A DNA stretch of 11,461 nucleotides from Bacteriovoracaceae bacterium (GCA_023151145.1 JAKLJM010000096.1:1-11461), one strand, 5' to 3'; counted from the first letter of the stretch, positions 1 to 7,157 are shown. Numbers and translations: made by a program. Notes: a model not told the origin generated them from the sequence alone.

Positions 1-1670
1 AAATTAATTTTCAGTGATGGGAACTTGATTCGAGTGGTGGGAGCAACATTTTTTGCAATATCGTAGCCCGCATCAGCGTGGCGAACGATTCCCATTCCAG
101 GATCAGAGTTTAAAACGCGAGACAATCTTTCATCCATGTCTTTTGTTCCATCACAAACAATAACCATTCCCGAGTGTTGCGAGTAACCCATACCCACGCC
201 ACCGCCATGGTGAAAACTCATCCAAGAAGCGCCGTTCATTACGTTGATCATAAGATTTAATAGTGACCAATCAGAGACAGCATCAGTGCCATCAAGCATG
301 CCTTCTGTTTCTCTGTTTGGTGAAGTTACAGAACCACAGTCTAAATGATCACGACCAATAACAATTGGAGCTTTGACTTTTCCATCACGAACGAGTTGAT
401 TAAATAAAAGCGCTGCTTTTTCACGCTCACCATATTTTAACCAACAAATTCTCGAAGGCAGTCCTTGAAAAGCGATCATCTTCTCGGCTTTATCTAGCCA
501 ATTGTGAAGCTTTTTATTTTCAGGAAAAAGTTCACGAAGAGCATCGTCTGTAACTTTTATATCTTGTGGGTCCCCTGAAAGAGCAACCCATCTAAATGGT
601 CCAGAACCCTGACAGAAAAGTGGTCTAATATAGGCCGGAACAAATCCAGGGAAATCAAAAGCGTTTTTTACACCAACTTTCTCCGCGCCAGCGCGAAGAT
701 TGTTTCCGTAATCAAAAACATGTGAACCAGCTTTTTGAAATGCTAACATCGCTTTTACGTGCTCGCCCATAGTCTTATAAGAAAGTTCAGTATATTTTTC
801 TGGATTTGATTTACGAAGTTCAAGTGCCGCATCAACACTCATTCCATTTGGGACATAACCGTTCAATGGATCATGAGCAGAAGTTTGATCGGTCACTAGA
901 TCTGGAAGAATTCCTTTGTCGAACACATATTTAAAAAAGTCGGCAGCATTGCCAACAACTCCAATAGAGATTGCTTTCTTTTCTTCTTTTGATTTAAGAG
1001 CAAGTGCAATCGCTTCATCAAATGAATCACATAAAACATCGAGGTATTTTGTTTTTAAACGTTTTTCAATTCGCCATTTTTCAACATCACACGCTAAACA
1101 TACACCGTTGGCCATTTTTACCGCGAGTGGTTGAGCGCCGCCCATTCCACCGATACCAGCAGTTAAAACTAATTTACCAGTTAGATCATGTCCTTCACCG
1201 TAGTGTTTTTCTGCCGCAGCCATAAATGTTTCATAGGTTCCTTGAAGAATTCCTTGTGAGCCAATATAGATCCATGAACCAGCTGTCATTTGGCCGTACA
1301 TCATCAATCCTTCATCTTTTAATTTATTGAAGTGATCCCAAGTCGCCCAGTGTGGAACGAGGTTTGAGTTGGCAATGAGTACTCTTGGCCCGTGCGAATG
1401 AGAAGGAAAAATAGCAACAGGTTTTCCAGATTGAATAAGCAGAGTTTCATTGTTTTCTAATTTTTTTAATGAATCGATAATATCAAAAAGTGCTTGATGA
1501 TTTCTAGCCGCTTGACCGTTTCCACCATAAACAATTAAGTTGTCTCTATCTTCTGCCACGTCTGGGTGAAGGTTGTTGAGCATACAACGAAGAGCTGCTT
1601 CTTGGTGCCAACCTTTACAATTTAATGTTGACCCAGTTGGAGGTAGAGGGATTTCTCTTTTTTCTGTCAT
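1..1670 (-). CDS. hutU: Urocanate hydratase (urocanase), 3' end cut by window edge
   Basis: Urocanase converts urocanate to 4-imidazolone-5-propionate, step two of histidine breakdown, in the cytoplasm, using tightly bound NAD+. The frame is open for 556 codons from ATG at 1670 to position 3, and the next partial codon (TT-) is not a stop. The family is usually about 550-560 residues, so only the last few codons are missing. The start is supported by GGAG at 1680-1677, seven bases upstream. Visible motifs are the glycine-rich NAD segment AGIGGMGGAQP near residues 171-181, the urocanase signature FQGLPSRICW at 401-410 with the characteristic cysteine at Cys409, and GRDHLDCGSVTSPNRETEGM followed by the glycine-rich FHHGGGVGMG toward the C terminus. 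It is the third gene after hutH and a small barrel gene, starting 20 nt beyond the latter. The identification is secure; whether hutI or other hut genes follow cannot be seen. Confidence 0.97.
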   Translation of the reverse strand, partial: MTEKREIPLPPTGSTLNCKGWHQEAALRCMLNNLHPDVAEDRDNLIVYGGNGQAARNHQALFDIIDSLKKLENNETLLIQSGKPVAIFPSHSHGPRVLIANSNLVPHWATWDHFNKLKDEGLMMYGQMTAGSWIYIGSQGILQGTYETFMAAAEKHYGEGHDLTGKLVLTAGIGGMGGAQPLAVKMANGVCLACDVEKWRIEKRLKTKYLDVLCDSFDEAIALALKSKEEKKAISIGVVGNAADFFKYVFDKGILPDLVTDQTSAHDPLNGYVPNGMSVDAALELRKSNPEKYTELSYKTMGEHVKAMLAFQKAGSHVFDYGNNLRAGAEKVGVKNAFDFPGFVPAYIRPLFCQGSGPFRWVALSGDPQDIKVTDDALRELFPENKKLHNWLDKAEKMIAFQGLPSRICWLKYGEREKAALLFNQLVRDGKVKAPIVIGRDHLDCGSVTSPNRETEGMLDGTDAVSDWSLLNLMINVMNGASWMSFHHGGGVGMGYSQHSGMVIVCDGTKDMDERLSRVLNSDPGMGIVRHADAGYDIAKNVAPTTRIKFPSLKIN

Positions 1671-1690
1671 CTTTATCTCCGAGTTATTTT

Positions 1691-2152
1691 TTAAAATTTA
1701 ATTCTTGCACCAATACCAGCATCAAAATCAACATCGGTATCTGGTATTAAGTCTAGGGTTGCAGATAGTTCTACAAATGTTTGCACCGGAACTTGGGCAA
1801 AGTCATAAGTTAGTCCAATCGGAGCACGAGGACCAATGGCGATTTTGTCTTTGTCTTTTCCTTCGTCAATAAAAGCAAAACGCCCACCAATACCGTAGTA
1901 AAGATTGAGTGTCGCTAGGTCTTGAATGTGAAAAGCAAATTGATTTTCAAAAAGATAGTTGGCATGAATCACTAAACTTTCTTCTTTTCGAAGTGAATAC
2001 GCAAGAGCAGCATCTACAGCACGATCATTTCCTAATTCTTTTTTAGCTGAAATACCAGTTGGAGCTCCTAAGATAAATCCCAATTGATTACCTTCGGCCA
2101 AAACTGATTGTTGAAACAAAAGAGCAATGAATAATAAAATACCTGCTTTCAT
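1691..2152 (-). CDS. Small outer-membrane beta-barrel protein (BAPKO_0422-like)
   Basis: This encodes 153 residues with a Sec signal peptide (MKAGILLFIALLFQQSVLA, predicted cleavage after Ala19) and a mature chain of alternating polar and hydrophobic beta-strands ending in GIGARIKF. A terminal Phe is the usual outer-membrane barrel assembly signal. Features such as LGFILGAPTGISAK near the N terminus, YYGIGGRF in the middle, GPRAPIGLTYDF, and a strand containing LDLIPDT resemble the small barrel family named after Borrelia BAPKO_0422. That match is from memory and is moderate. AGGAG seven bases before the ATG supports the start. The gene lies 22 nt after hutH and 20 nt before hutU, so it is almost certainly co-transcribed with them. 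Its function is unknown; a channel or structural role in the outer membrane is an inference from fold and position only. Confidence 0.8.
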   Translation of the reverse strand: MKAGILLFIALLFQQSVLAEGNQLGFILGAPTGISAKKELGNDRAVDAALAYSLRKEESLVIHANYLFENQFAFHIQDLATLNLYYGIGGRFAFIDEGKDKDKIAIGPRAPIGLTYDFAQVPVQTFVELSATLDLIPDTDVDFDAGIGARIKF

Positions 2153-2174
2153 TTATATTCTCCTGAAGTGATTT

Positions 2175-3638
2175 TTATTTTAAAGGACCAATTTTCTTTT
2201 CAACTGCATCTATTAAATCTTCATTGTTGATAAGTTTTAAAATATTGTTCATATCTTTATAAAATATTCTATCTTCATCAATGGTTGGCACGTGAGTGCG
2301 GATACTTTCATAAACAGCTTCTAAAGCATCTGAGGTTTTTAAAGGACGTTGGAAATCTAGAGCTTGAGTGTTACATAATAATTCAATGGCCAATACGTTT
2401 TTAACGTTCTCTATGACTTCTAAAAGTTTTCTTCCAGCAGTAACCCCCATAGAAACGTGATCTTCTTTATCAGTTGACGTTGGAACAGAATCCACGCTAG
2501 CTGGATGGCAGAGAATTTTGTTTTCTGAAACCAGGGCTGCCGCTGTTACGTGGGCAATCATGAGTCCAGAATTTAATCCTGAGTTTTTTGTTAAAAAAGC
2601 AGGAAGATCTGAAAAACTTGGGTTCATCATTTTTTCAATTCTTCGCTCACAAATGTTGGCCACTTCACTCATTCCCATCGCCAAATAGTCCATAGCTAGG
2701 GCGATCGCTTCGCCGTGGAAATTCCCACCTGAGACAACTAAACCTTCTTCAACGAAGATTAATGGATTGTCTGTGACAGAGTTAATTTCTCTTCCAATAA
2801 CTTCCTCAGCATGAATGAGTGTTTGTCTAACGGCCCCATGAACCTGAGGAACACAACGAAGAGAGTAGGGATCTTGTACTTTTCCGCAATCTGGGTGCGA
2901 GTCTTTTAAAGGTGAATTTGCCAATAAACGATTGAGATTCTCCACACAATTATCGGCAAGTTTTACAATGTTTCGTGCTTCATAAAGAGCAAGTGAACCA
3001 AGTGCCGCCATACAAGCAGTACCGTTAATAAGGGCTAGTCCATCTTTAGGGCCTAGGACTGCTGGTTTTTTACCAATGTCATGAATAGCAAAATGAGAAG
3101 AAACGACTTTGCCTTTGTATTCAACTTCACCTTCACCAATAAGTGCTAGTGCAATATGGGATAAAGGAGCAAGGTCACCGGATGCCCCTACAGAACCTTT
3201 TTCTGGCACAACGGGAGTGATGTTGAAATTTAAAAAATCACAAAGTAATTCGACGATTGAAGGCTCCACACCTGAAAAGCCTGAGGCTAAACAGTTTGCA
3301 CGAAGAAGCATGATAGCTCTCGTTACTTCTTTTGAAAATGGGCGACCAACACCTGTGCAATGGGAGCGAATAAGATTTACTTGAAGAGTGGCTAGGTCTT
3401 TTTCCGCAATATGTTTTGAAGATAAAGCACCAAAGCCAGTATTGATTCCATATACAGGTTCACCTTTTTTCACTACATCAAAAACAAATTGACGAGATCG
3501 CTGCATTTTTTTCATTGAATCAGGAGCAATAGATACTTTAACTTCTTCACCACTGTGAAAGGCTACGAAAGCTACTTGGTCAGTTGTTAATGATTGGCCG
3601 TCGATGACTATTTGATTGCCGAATTTTAGATGGGTCAT
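2175..3638 (-). CDS. hutH: Histidine ammonia-lyase (histidase)
   Basis: Histidase removes ammonia from L-histidine to give trans-urocanate, the first step of the hut pathway, and acts as a cytoplasmic homotetramer. Its 487 residues are slightly shorter than the common ~500-510 but cover the whole fold. The electrophilic MIO prosthetic group forms from the Ala152-Ser153-Gly154 triad within GSVGASGDLAPLSH. Other family hallmarks are YGINTGFG at 63-70, the segment VQDPYSLRCVPQVHGA with the active-site region after it, SVTDNPL, and SGGNFHGEA. The start at 3638 is preceded by AGAGGA about five bases upstream. It is the first gene of a three-gene operon with a barrel gene and hutU. A promoter, a palindrome and an inverted repeat in the 93-bp upstream gap suggest regulation at this point. 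No hut regulator gene (hutC-like) is present in the window. Confidence 0.97.
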   Translation of the reverse strand: MTHLKFGNQIVIDGQSLTTDQVAFVAFHSGEEVKVSIAPDSMKKMQRSRQFVFDVVKKGEPVYGINTGFGALSSKHIAEKDLATLQVNLIRSHCTGVGRPFSKEVTRAIMLLRANCLASGFSGVEPSIVELLCDFLNFNITPVVPEKGSVGASGDLAPLSHIALALIGEGEVEYKGKVVSSHFAIHDIGKKPAVLGPKDGLALINGTACMAALGSLALYEARNIVKLADNCVENLNRLLANSPLKDSHPDCGKVQDPYSLRCVPQVHGAVRQTLIHAEEVIGREINSVTDNPLIFVEEGLVVSGGNFHGEAIALAMDYLAMGMSEVANICERRIEKMMNPSFSDLPAFLTKNSGLNSGLMIAHVTAAALVSENKILCHPASVDSVPTSTDKEDHVSMGVTAGRKLLEVIENVKNVLAIELLCNTQALDFQRPLKTSDALEAVYESIRTHVPTIDEDRIFYKDMNNILKLINNEDLIDAVEKKIGPLK

Positions 3639-3670
3639 GTAATCCTCTTTTCACTGGAGTTTCGTCACTT

Positions 3671-3686
3671 GAATGTCGCGCCATTC
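3671..3686. promoter_or_regulatory. Near-perfect 16-bp palindrome, candidate hut operator
   Basis: GAATGTCGCGCCATTC is an inverted repeat in which 7 of 8 base pairs match (the only mismatch pairs 3676 with 3681). It overlaps the predicted -10 box and the expected transcription start of the hut operon, the classic position for a repressor operator. The GC-rich centre stands out in an AT-rich intergenic region. The sequence does not resemble the TTGTATATACAA-type sites I know for HutC, so the regulator is unknown. Confidence 0.4.
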
Positions 3687-3711
3687 TAGCTAAGGAAAGT
3701 CAGAGTGAAAA
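3683..3711 (-). promoter_or_regulatory. Predicted sigma-70 promoter of the hut operon
   Basis: On the minus strand, TTTTCA (3711-3706; 4 of 6 matches to TTGACA) lies 17 bases from TAGAAT (3688-3683; 5 of 6 matches to TATAAT). Transcription would begin near 3676, giving a leader of about 38 nt before the hutH ATG. The -35 box lies inside one arm of the 13-bp inverted repeat, and the -10 overlaps a 16-bp palindrome. This is a motif-based prediction that assumes standard sigma-70 preferences. Confidence 0.5.
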
Positions 3712-3731
3712 GAGGAGAGAATAGGATCGTC

Positions 3732-4079
3732 TTAATGCTTTTTTGTGCAACAGCCTGTAAGCACTTTAGTTTTAGTGATAAGCGTTACATCGTATTCAAA
3801 GATATTATCTGACATACCATCATTACAATTGTGAGTGAGTTTTGTAACGATTGTCATATTTCTTGTTTGGTAGACGTCATTAAAGCCCTCTGTCGTGCCA
3901 GCAGCACTTCTTTTTTGGTGCACTTTTTCAGTAATTGTTTTATCGAAATCGTTAATTGAAATTTTACTTTTACTAACTTCAGCACCCCAAAATGGCTCAG
4001 TTCCAAAACAAGTTAGTTCTGCTGCATTTGCCAATGAGCAAAAACCAATCAGCGCGATTACAGTAAGTAATTTCTTCAT
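3732..4079 (-). CDS. Small secreted protein, COG3650-like
   Basis: This encodes 115 residues with a clear Sec signal peptide (MKKLLTVIALIGFCSLANA, cleavage after Ala19). The mature part carries FGTEPFWG at 25-32, NCNDGMSD at 84-91 and a Cys110-Cys111 pair in LTGCC near the end. The combination of a GTEPFW segment, a C-x-DGMSD segment and a C-terminal GC motif resembles the uncharacterised COG3650 family of exported proteins; this is recalled, not searched. Four mature cysteines (24, 85, 110, 111) suggest disulfides in the periplasm. No lipobox is present, so it is probably soluble. GGAGG four bases before the ATG supports the start. It is separated by 74 bp from the gene upstream and 93 bp from the hut operon downstream, so it is probably its own transcription unit. 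Function unknown. Confidence 0.8.
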   Translation of the reverse strand: MKKLLTVIALIGFCSLANAAELTCFGTEPFWGAEVSKSKISINDFDKTITEKVHQKRSAAGTTEGFNDVYQTRNMTIVTKLTHNCNDGMSDNIFEYDVTLITKTKVLTGCCTKKH

Positions 4080-4122
4080 AAAGCCTCCAAAATAAACAAA
4101 AGGTAGGCTTAATTAGCACGAT

Positions 4123-4150
4123 ATTAATAGGATGGGGTGAAATTAAGTAA
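4123..4150 (-). promoter_or_regulatory. Weak candidate promoter for the small secreted protein gene
   Basis: In the 74-bp gap 4080-4153, TTTACT (4150-4145) lies 16 bases from TATTAA (4128-4123) on the minus strand, each with 4 of 6 consensus matches. The AT-rich context makes such matches easy to find by chance. The gap also holds an 8-bp palindrome at 4144-4160 and a 6-bp inverted repeat (4081-4086 with 4105-4110) whose proximal arm overlaps the downstream gene's ribosome-binding site. No GC-rich stem followed by a T-run was found that would end the upstream operon. Confidence 0.22.
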
Positions 4151-4153
4151 AAT

Positions 4154-4921
4154 TTACTTATTTATGCCGATATTACGAGCTTCTTTGACGAAGATGGCGT
4201 CTAGAGTAACCGTTTTTAAATATCGGGCAAACTCTTCAAGGCCAATAGGAGATCCTGGTCTGACAATATAGCCTAAATTGTATTCGTGATCGTATTTTTC
4301 AGAAATAATAATCTGTTGAGCAGATAGAGGATTACGTTTTAGATAATCATTTAAATATGATTTTGCCACAATACCAACTTCAGCTCTGCCTTTTAAGACT
4401 AAGCTAATGAGATTATCGGCATTGGGAAAAGTAATGAAACGAAAAGGAAGTTTTTTGGGATCGGGCATTTCTTCAAAGTTTGTAAGTGCATAATGAAAAC
4501 CAAGAATACCAGCGACTACTTTTTTATCAAAAGAGCGAAAATAATTTTGATCACGATTGTTTTCTTTTCTGGCGAAGAAAACTTCACCATCCATTAAGGG
4601 TAAGGCACTAAAGTAGTGTGGGATTTTTTTCCAACCCCATGTTTGGTCCTCGAATATCATTAAATCGATTTTGCCTTCATTGAAAGATTGGTATCTTCTT
4701 TTGGCCGGTACAACAACGATTTTGAAATGATATTTCTGTTGAATCTGGTTTAATTTATCGACGCTAATTTTTGTTAAACTGAAGTTATCGTTTAGAACAA
4801 AATATGGCTTGAAGTCATAAGCGCCAACGTTTACTTCAATTTTCGCCACGGCCATCGAAGAGGATAGTATGAATGAGAAAGCGATTATTTTCGCAAGAAA
4901 GTTCTTCATGATAACAAACAT
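4154..4921 (-). CDS. Periplasmic solute-binding protein, family 3 type
   Basis: This encodes 255 residues with a signal peptide ending at about Ala26 (SSSMAVA before KIEV). The mature chain resembles two-lobed family-3 (amino-acid type) solute-binding proteins: an opening strand IEVNVGAYDFKPYF, the lobe-1 segment YQSFNEGKIDLMIFEDQTW with the common G-x-hydrophobic-D pattern, the hinge region VVAGILGFHYAL, and the segment LVLKGRAEVGIVAKSYLNDYL typical of lobe 2. No lipobox is seen. No permease or ATPase gene is adjacent, so it may be an orphan binding protein, a sensor input or an enzyme-like derivative; the ligand is unknown. It starts 12 nt after rpe and is the last gene of the seven-gene minus-strand cluster. 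GGA five bases before the ATG at 4921 favours this start over the in-frame ATG at 4909, which has no ribosome-binding site. Confidence 0.75.
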   Translation of the reverse strand: MFVIMKNFLAKIIAFSFILSSSMAVAKIEVNVGAYDFKPYFVLNDNFSLTKISVDKLNQIQQKYHFKIVVVPAKRRYQSFNEGKIDLMIFEDQTWGWKKIPHYFSALPLMDGEVFFARKENNRDQNYFRSFDKKVVAGILGFHYALTNFEEMPDPKKLPFRFITFPNADNLISLVLKGRAEVGIVAKSYLNDYLKRNPLSAQQIIISEKYDHEYNLGYIVRPGSPIGLEEFARYLKTVTLDAIFVKEARNIGINK

Positions 4922-4933
4922 AATGATCCAATA

Positions 4934-5596
4934 CTAAGAAATGAGATTCTTAATTGCCGAAGCAGTATTTTCAAAAGAGTGCTTAAAAATGGCAGAGCCC
5001 GCCACTAAGTTCTCTGCTCCAGCTTCAATGGCTTCTTTGGCCGTTTGTTCGTTAATGCCACCATCAATTTGGATCGAAAATTTTAGTGCTAGTTGCTCTT
5101 TTTTTAATTTAAGCATTTTTACTTTATATAGTGACTGGGGCATAAACTTTTGTCCACCAAAACCTGGTTCAACAGACATCACTAAAACTAAGTCTAGTGC
5201 TTTGAGAATTTCGTCGCTTAAAACCGACACATCGGTGTGAGGTTTGATGGAAAGACCTACGGATGGGTAAAGGGTTTTAGCTTTTTGAATGAGTCTGTGG
5301 AGTTCGGGTAAGTTGTTTTCGAATACTTCGTAATGAAAAGTGAAGTTGTGAATCTTGTAATCTTTAAATGTATCAATATAGAATTCTGGATTAGTTACCA
5401 TGAAGTGAGCATCCAGTGGATGTTTGGCCATTTTTGATAATAGCTCAACAACCGGATGGCCGAATGTTAAGTTAGGGACGAAGTGCCCATCCATGATATC
5501 CAAATGAAGCCAAAGATTGTTGATGCCATCAAAACGTTTTAGCTCTTGTTGAAGATTTAAAAAATCTGCAGCTAAAAGACTTGGAGCTATAATCAT
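4934..5596 (-). CDS. rpe: Ribulose-phosphate 3-epimerase
   Basis: This enzyme interconverts ribulose 5-phosphate and xylulose 5-phosphate in the non-oxidative pentose-phosphate pathway, in the cytoplasm, as a metal-dependent TIM barrel. The 220-residue product has the usual length. Visible motifs are IAPSLLAADF at the N terminus, HLDIMDGHFVPN with His31 and Asp33, DAHFMV with His64, SVEPGFGGQKF at 141-151, and IDGGIN with Asp178. His31, Asp33, His64 and Asp178 are the expected metal ligands, with Asp33 and Asp178 as the acid-base pair. VAGSAIF near 198-204 matches the phosphate-binding end. I choose the ATG at 5596: it is preceded by AAGGA at 7-base spacing and begins with the canonical MIIAPS. 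A TTG at 5614 would add six residues and overlap fmt, with no family support. It follows fmt by 10 nt and precedes the solute-binding protein gene by 12 nt. Confidence 0.96.
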   Translation of the reverse strand: MIIAPSLLAADFLNLQQELKRFDGINNLWLHLDIMDGHFVPNLTFGHPVVELLSKMAKHPLDAHFMVTNPEFYIDTFKDYKIHNFTFHYEVFENNLPELHRLIQKAKTLYPSVGLSIKPHTDVSVLSDEILKALDLVLVMSVEPGFGGQKFMPQSLYKVKMLKLKKEQLALKFSIQIDGGINEQTAKEAIEAGAENLVAGSAIFKHSFENTASAIKNLIS

Positions 5597-5603
5597 GAAG
5601 CAA

Positions 5604-5608
5604 TCCTT
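5604..5608 (-). promoter_or_regulatory. Ribosome-binding site deciding the rpe start
   Basis: AAGGA (5608-5604) lies seven bases before the ATG at 5596 and overlaps the fmt stop codon (5609-5607). Its position selects ATG 5596 over TTG 5614 and suggests translational coupling of rpe to fmt. Confidence 0.7.
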
Positions 5609-6548
5609 ATTCAATAGTAAAAGAACTTGTTTTGTTTTTTAGACCATTTAAAAGCTCAAAGTCGCTACAGCGTTTTTTGCCTTCAAGTTGCACCGAGAGT
5701 AAGCGAAGGGACCCATCTAGAGTGCCAACTAATAATCCTTTTTGACCGAATTCCGTAGCACCAGGATTTAATTTCACGTCCGAATTCTCGACCTCAAAAA
5801 CTTTCAATCGTGTGCCATTTAAAAAACAGTAAGTAGAAGGCCACGGATCAAGGGCACGAATGCGATTGAAAATGTCACGACGAGTATATTGAGCAAATTT
5901 TAAATGCCCATCTTCTTTATTAAGAGTTGGCGCAAATGAAATCGCCGTTTCGTCTTGTGCGGTAAAAGATAAACTATTGGTACGAATAAGTTCAATAAGA
6001 TCAGCGGTTGAAAGAGCCGCTTGAAATTTTAATCGGGTGAATAACATTCCGCCATTTTCAAAAGGAGCTATTGCCATTGGATGACTTAAGCATAAATCTC
6101 CAGCATCCATTTGTTTAACCATTCGCTGAATGGAAACGCCAGTTGAGGTGTCACCATTTAAAAGCGCATATTGAATGGGAGCAGCTCCGCGATATTTAGG
6201 TAAAAGCGAAGTATGAATATTAAAAGCACCAAGCTTGGGAATATTTAAAAGTTTACTACCTAAAAATTGTGCAAAAGCAATAACCAGAAAAAAATCAATT
6301 GATGATTTTGCTAATAACTCGAGCTCAGCTTCTTCTCGGTTGATGTTTTCCGTTTGCAAGAGTGGGAGTTTGTGAGTTTTCGCGTATTCGGCCACCGGAG
6401 GAGACTTTAACTCTTGACCACGCCCAGAAGGTCTATCTGGCATGGTGATAACTTTTACAATATTAATTAAGGGATGCTGGTGAAGCATCTCAAGAGTGGG
6501 GACAGAAAAATCAGGTGTACCGAAAAAAACAACGTTTAATTTTTTCAT
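5607..6548 (-). CDS. fmt: Methionyl-tRNA formyltransferase
   Basis: Fmt transfers a formyl group from 10-formyl-tetrahydrofolate to the amino group of Met-tRNAi, preparing it for bacterial translation initiation. The 313-residue length is typical. The N-terminal catalytic Rossmann domain shows FFGTPDF at 8-14, MPDRPSGRGQ at 36-45, and NIHTSLLPKYRGAAPIQ from 110. Asn110, His112 and Asp148 (in MDAGD) are the expected catalytic triad equivalents. The C-terminal OB-like tRNA-binding domain starts around residue 205, with RIRALDPWPSTY near its beginning. The segment usually read as AYGQ or similar is AFAQFL here, a mild difference. Its ATG overlaps the def stop codon by one base (TAATG), so translation is probably coupled. 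The def-fmt pairing is widely conserved and supports both assignments. Confidence 0.97.
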   Translation of the reverse strand: MKKLNVVFFGTPDFSVPTLEMLHQHPLINIVKVITMPDRPSGRGQELKSPPVAEYAKTHKLPLLQTENINREEAELELLAKSSIDFFLVIAFAQFLGSKLLNIPKLGAFNIHTSLLPKYRGAAPIQYALLNGDTSTGVSIQRMVKQMDAGDLCLSHPMAIAPFENGGMLFTRLKFQAALSTADLIELIRTNSLSFTAQDETAISFAPTLNKEDGHLKFAQYTRRDIFNRIRALDPWPSTYCFLNGTRLKVFEVENSDVKLNPGATEFGQKGLLVGTLDGSLRLLSVQLEGKKRCSDFELLNGLKNKTSSFTIE

Positions 6549-7138
6549 TAAGCTTTTGCCTTTTTTTGACCCTTTAAATATTTTTTTTCTAATAATTGTT
6601 TTTTGATCAAACTTAATCTTTCAATGAAAACGATTCCATCTAAATGATCATTCTCATGCTGAAGGCAAACTGATAAAAGTTCATCGGCATCAAGTGTATG
6701 TTGCTCACCGAACATGTCTTGATATTCGACAGTAACTAATTGAGCACGTTTAACTTCTTCGTAAATACCAGGTACAGACAAACAACCTTCTTCATACAAA
6801 ATTTCACCAGTTTTGTTTTTAAAAACAGGATTAATAATCACAATCGGCTGAAAACTAGAAAGTCGAAACTCTGTTTTGCCTTCTGCTGTTGTCACTTCTT
6901 CGCGATCATACCAAATATCCATGACGAAAAATCTTTGACTAATACCTACCTGAGGTGCAGCCAGTCCAATTCCTGGAGCATGGTACATAGTGAAGAGCAT
7001 ATCTTTGATTGTTTGGCGAAGTTCATCATTAAATTCTGTCACCGGTAGTGCGATTTTTTTCAGCACAGGTGCAGGATAAGTGAAGATTGGGAGCATTTTC
7101 CCTTCGAGCTTATAGTTTTCTAAAAAATTTGTTTTCAT
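6548..7138 (-). CDS. def: Peptide deformylase
   Basis: Deformylase removes the formyl group from the N-terminal methionine of nascent proteins, using a bound metal (usually Fe2+). The product is 196 residues. All three family motifs are present: GIGLAAPQ at 56-63, EGCLS at 117-121 and QHENDH at 160-165. Metal ligands are Cys119, His161 and His165, and Glu162 is the catalytic base. An in-frame ATG at 7096 (Met15) begins MLPIFTYPAPVLKK, which matches where family members normally start, and has GAAGG four bases upstream. The ATG at 7138 has weaker upstream support, so the first 14 residues may not be translated. It follows the lptG-type gene by 19 nt and shares one base with fmt, with which it forms the formylation-deformylation pair. 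Confidence 0.96.
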   Translation of the reverse strand: MKTNFLENYKLEGKMLPIFTYPAPVLKKIALPVTEFNDELRQTIKDMLFTMYHAPGIGLAAPQVGISQRFFVMDIWYDREEVTTAEGKTEFRLSSFQPIVIINPVFKNKTGEILYEEGCLSVPGIYEEVKRAQLVTVEYQDMFGEQHTLDADELLSVCLQHENDHLDGIVFIERLSLIKKQLLEKKYLKGQKKAKA

Positions 7139-7157
7139 AGTCCACTCTTAGCATATT

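Larger units (their letters stand above)
3643..3716. repeat. 13-bp perfect inverted repeat bracketing the hut promoter
   Basis: TCCTCTTTTCACT at 3643-3655 and its exact reverse complement AGTGAAAAGAGGA at 3704-3716 are separated by 48 bases. On the minus strand the proximal arm contains the hutH ribosome-binding site (AAAGAGGA), while the distal arm overlaps the predicted -35 box. A transcript starting upstream of 3716 could fold this into a 13-bp stem that hides the ribosome-binding site. A transcript from the predicted hut promoter would lack the distal arm. The repeat is seen directly; the roles are inferred. Confidence 0.6.

Noticed and set aside
916..1225. Plus-strand open reading frames of about 70 codons opposite hutU.
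   Set aside because: They lie fully antisense to a well-supported conserved gene, have no family resemblance and no convincing ribosome-binding site. Similar frames opposite hutH, rpe, def and the lptG-type gene were dropped for the same reason.
4081..4110. A 6-bp inverted repeat (AAGCCT and AGGCTT, 18 bases apart) that could mask the ribosome-binding site of the small secreted protein gene.
   Set aside because: It is short with a long loop and could easily occur by chance, so it is mentioned but not claimed as a switch.
4144..4160. An 8-bp-arm AT-only palindrome with a one-base centre over the stop codon of the solute-binding protein gene, considered as a terminator.
   Set aside because: A one-base loop cannot form a hairpin, the arms are almost all A-T and no T-run follows.
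5597..5614. A six-residue extension of rpe from a TTG start overlapping the end of fmt.
   Set aside because: The ATG at 5596 has a well-spaced AAGGA and matches the normal family N terminus; the TTG has no supporting site.
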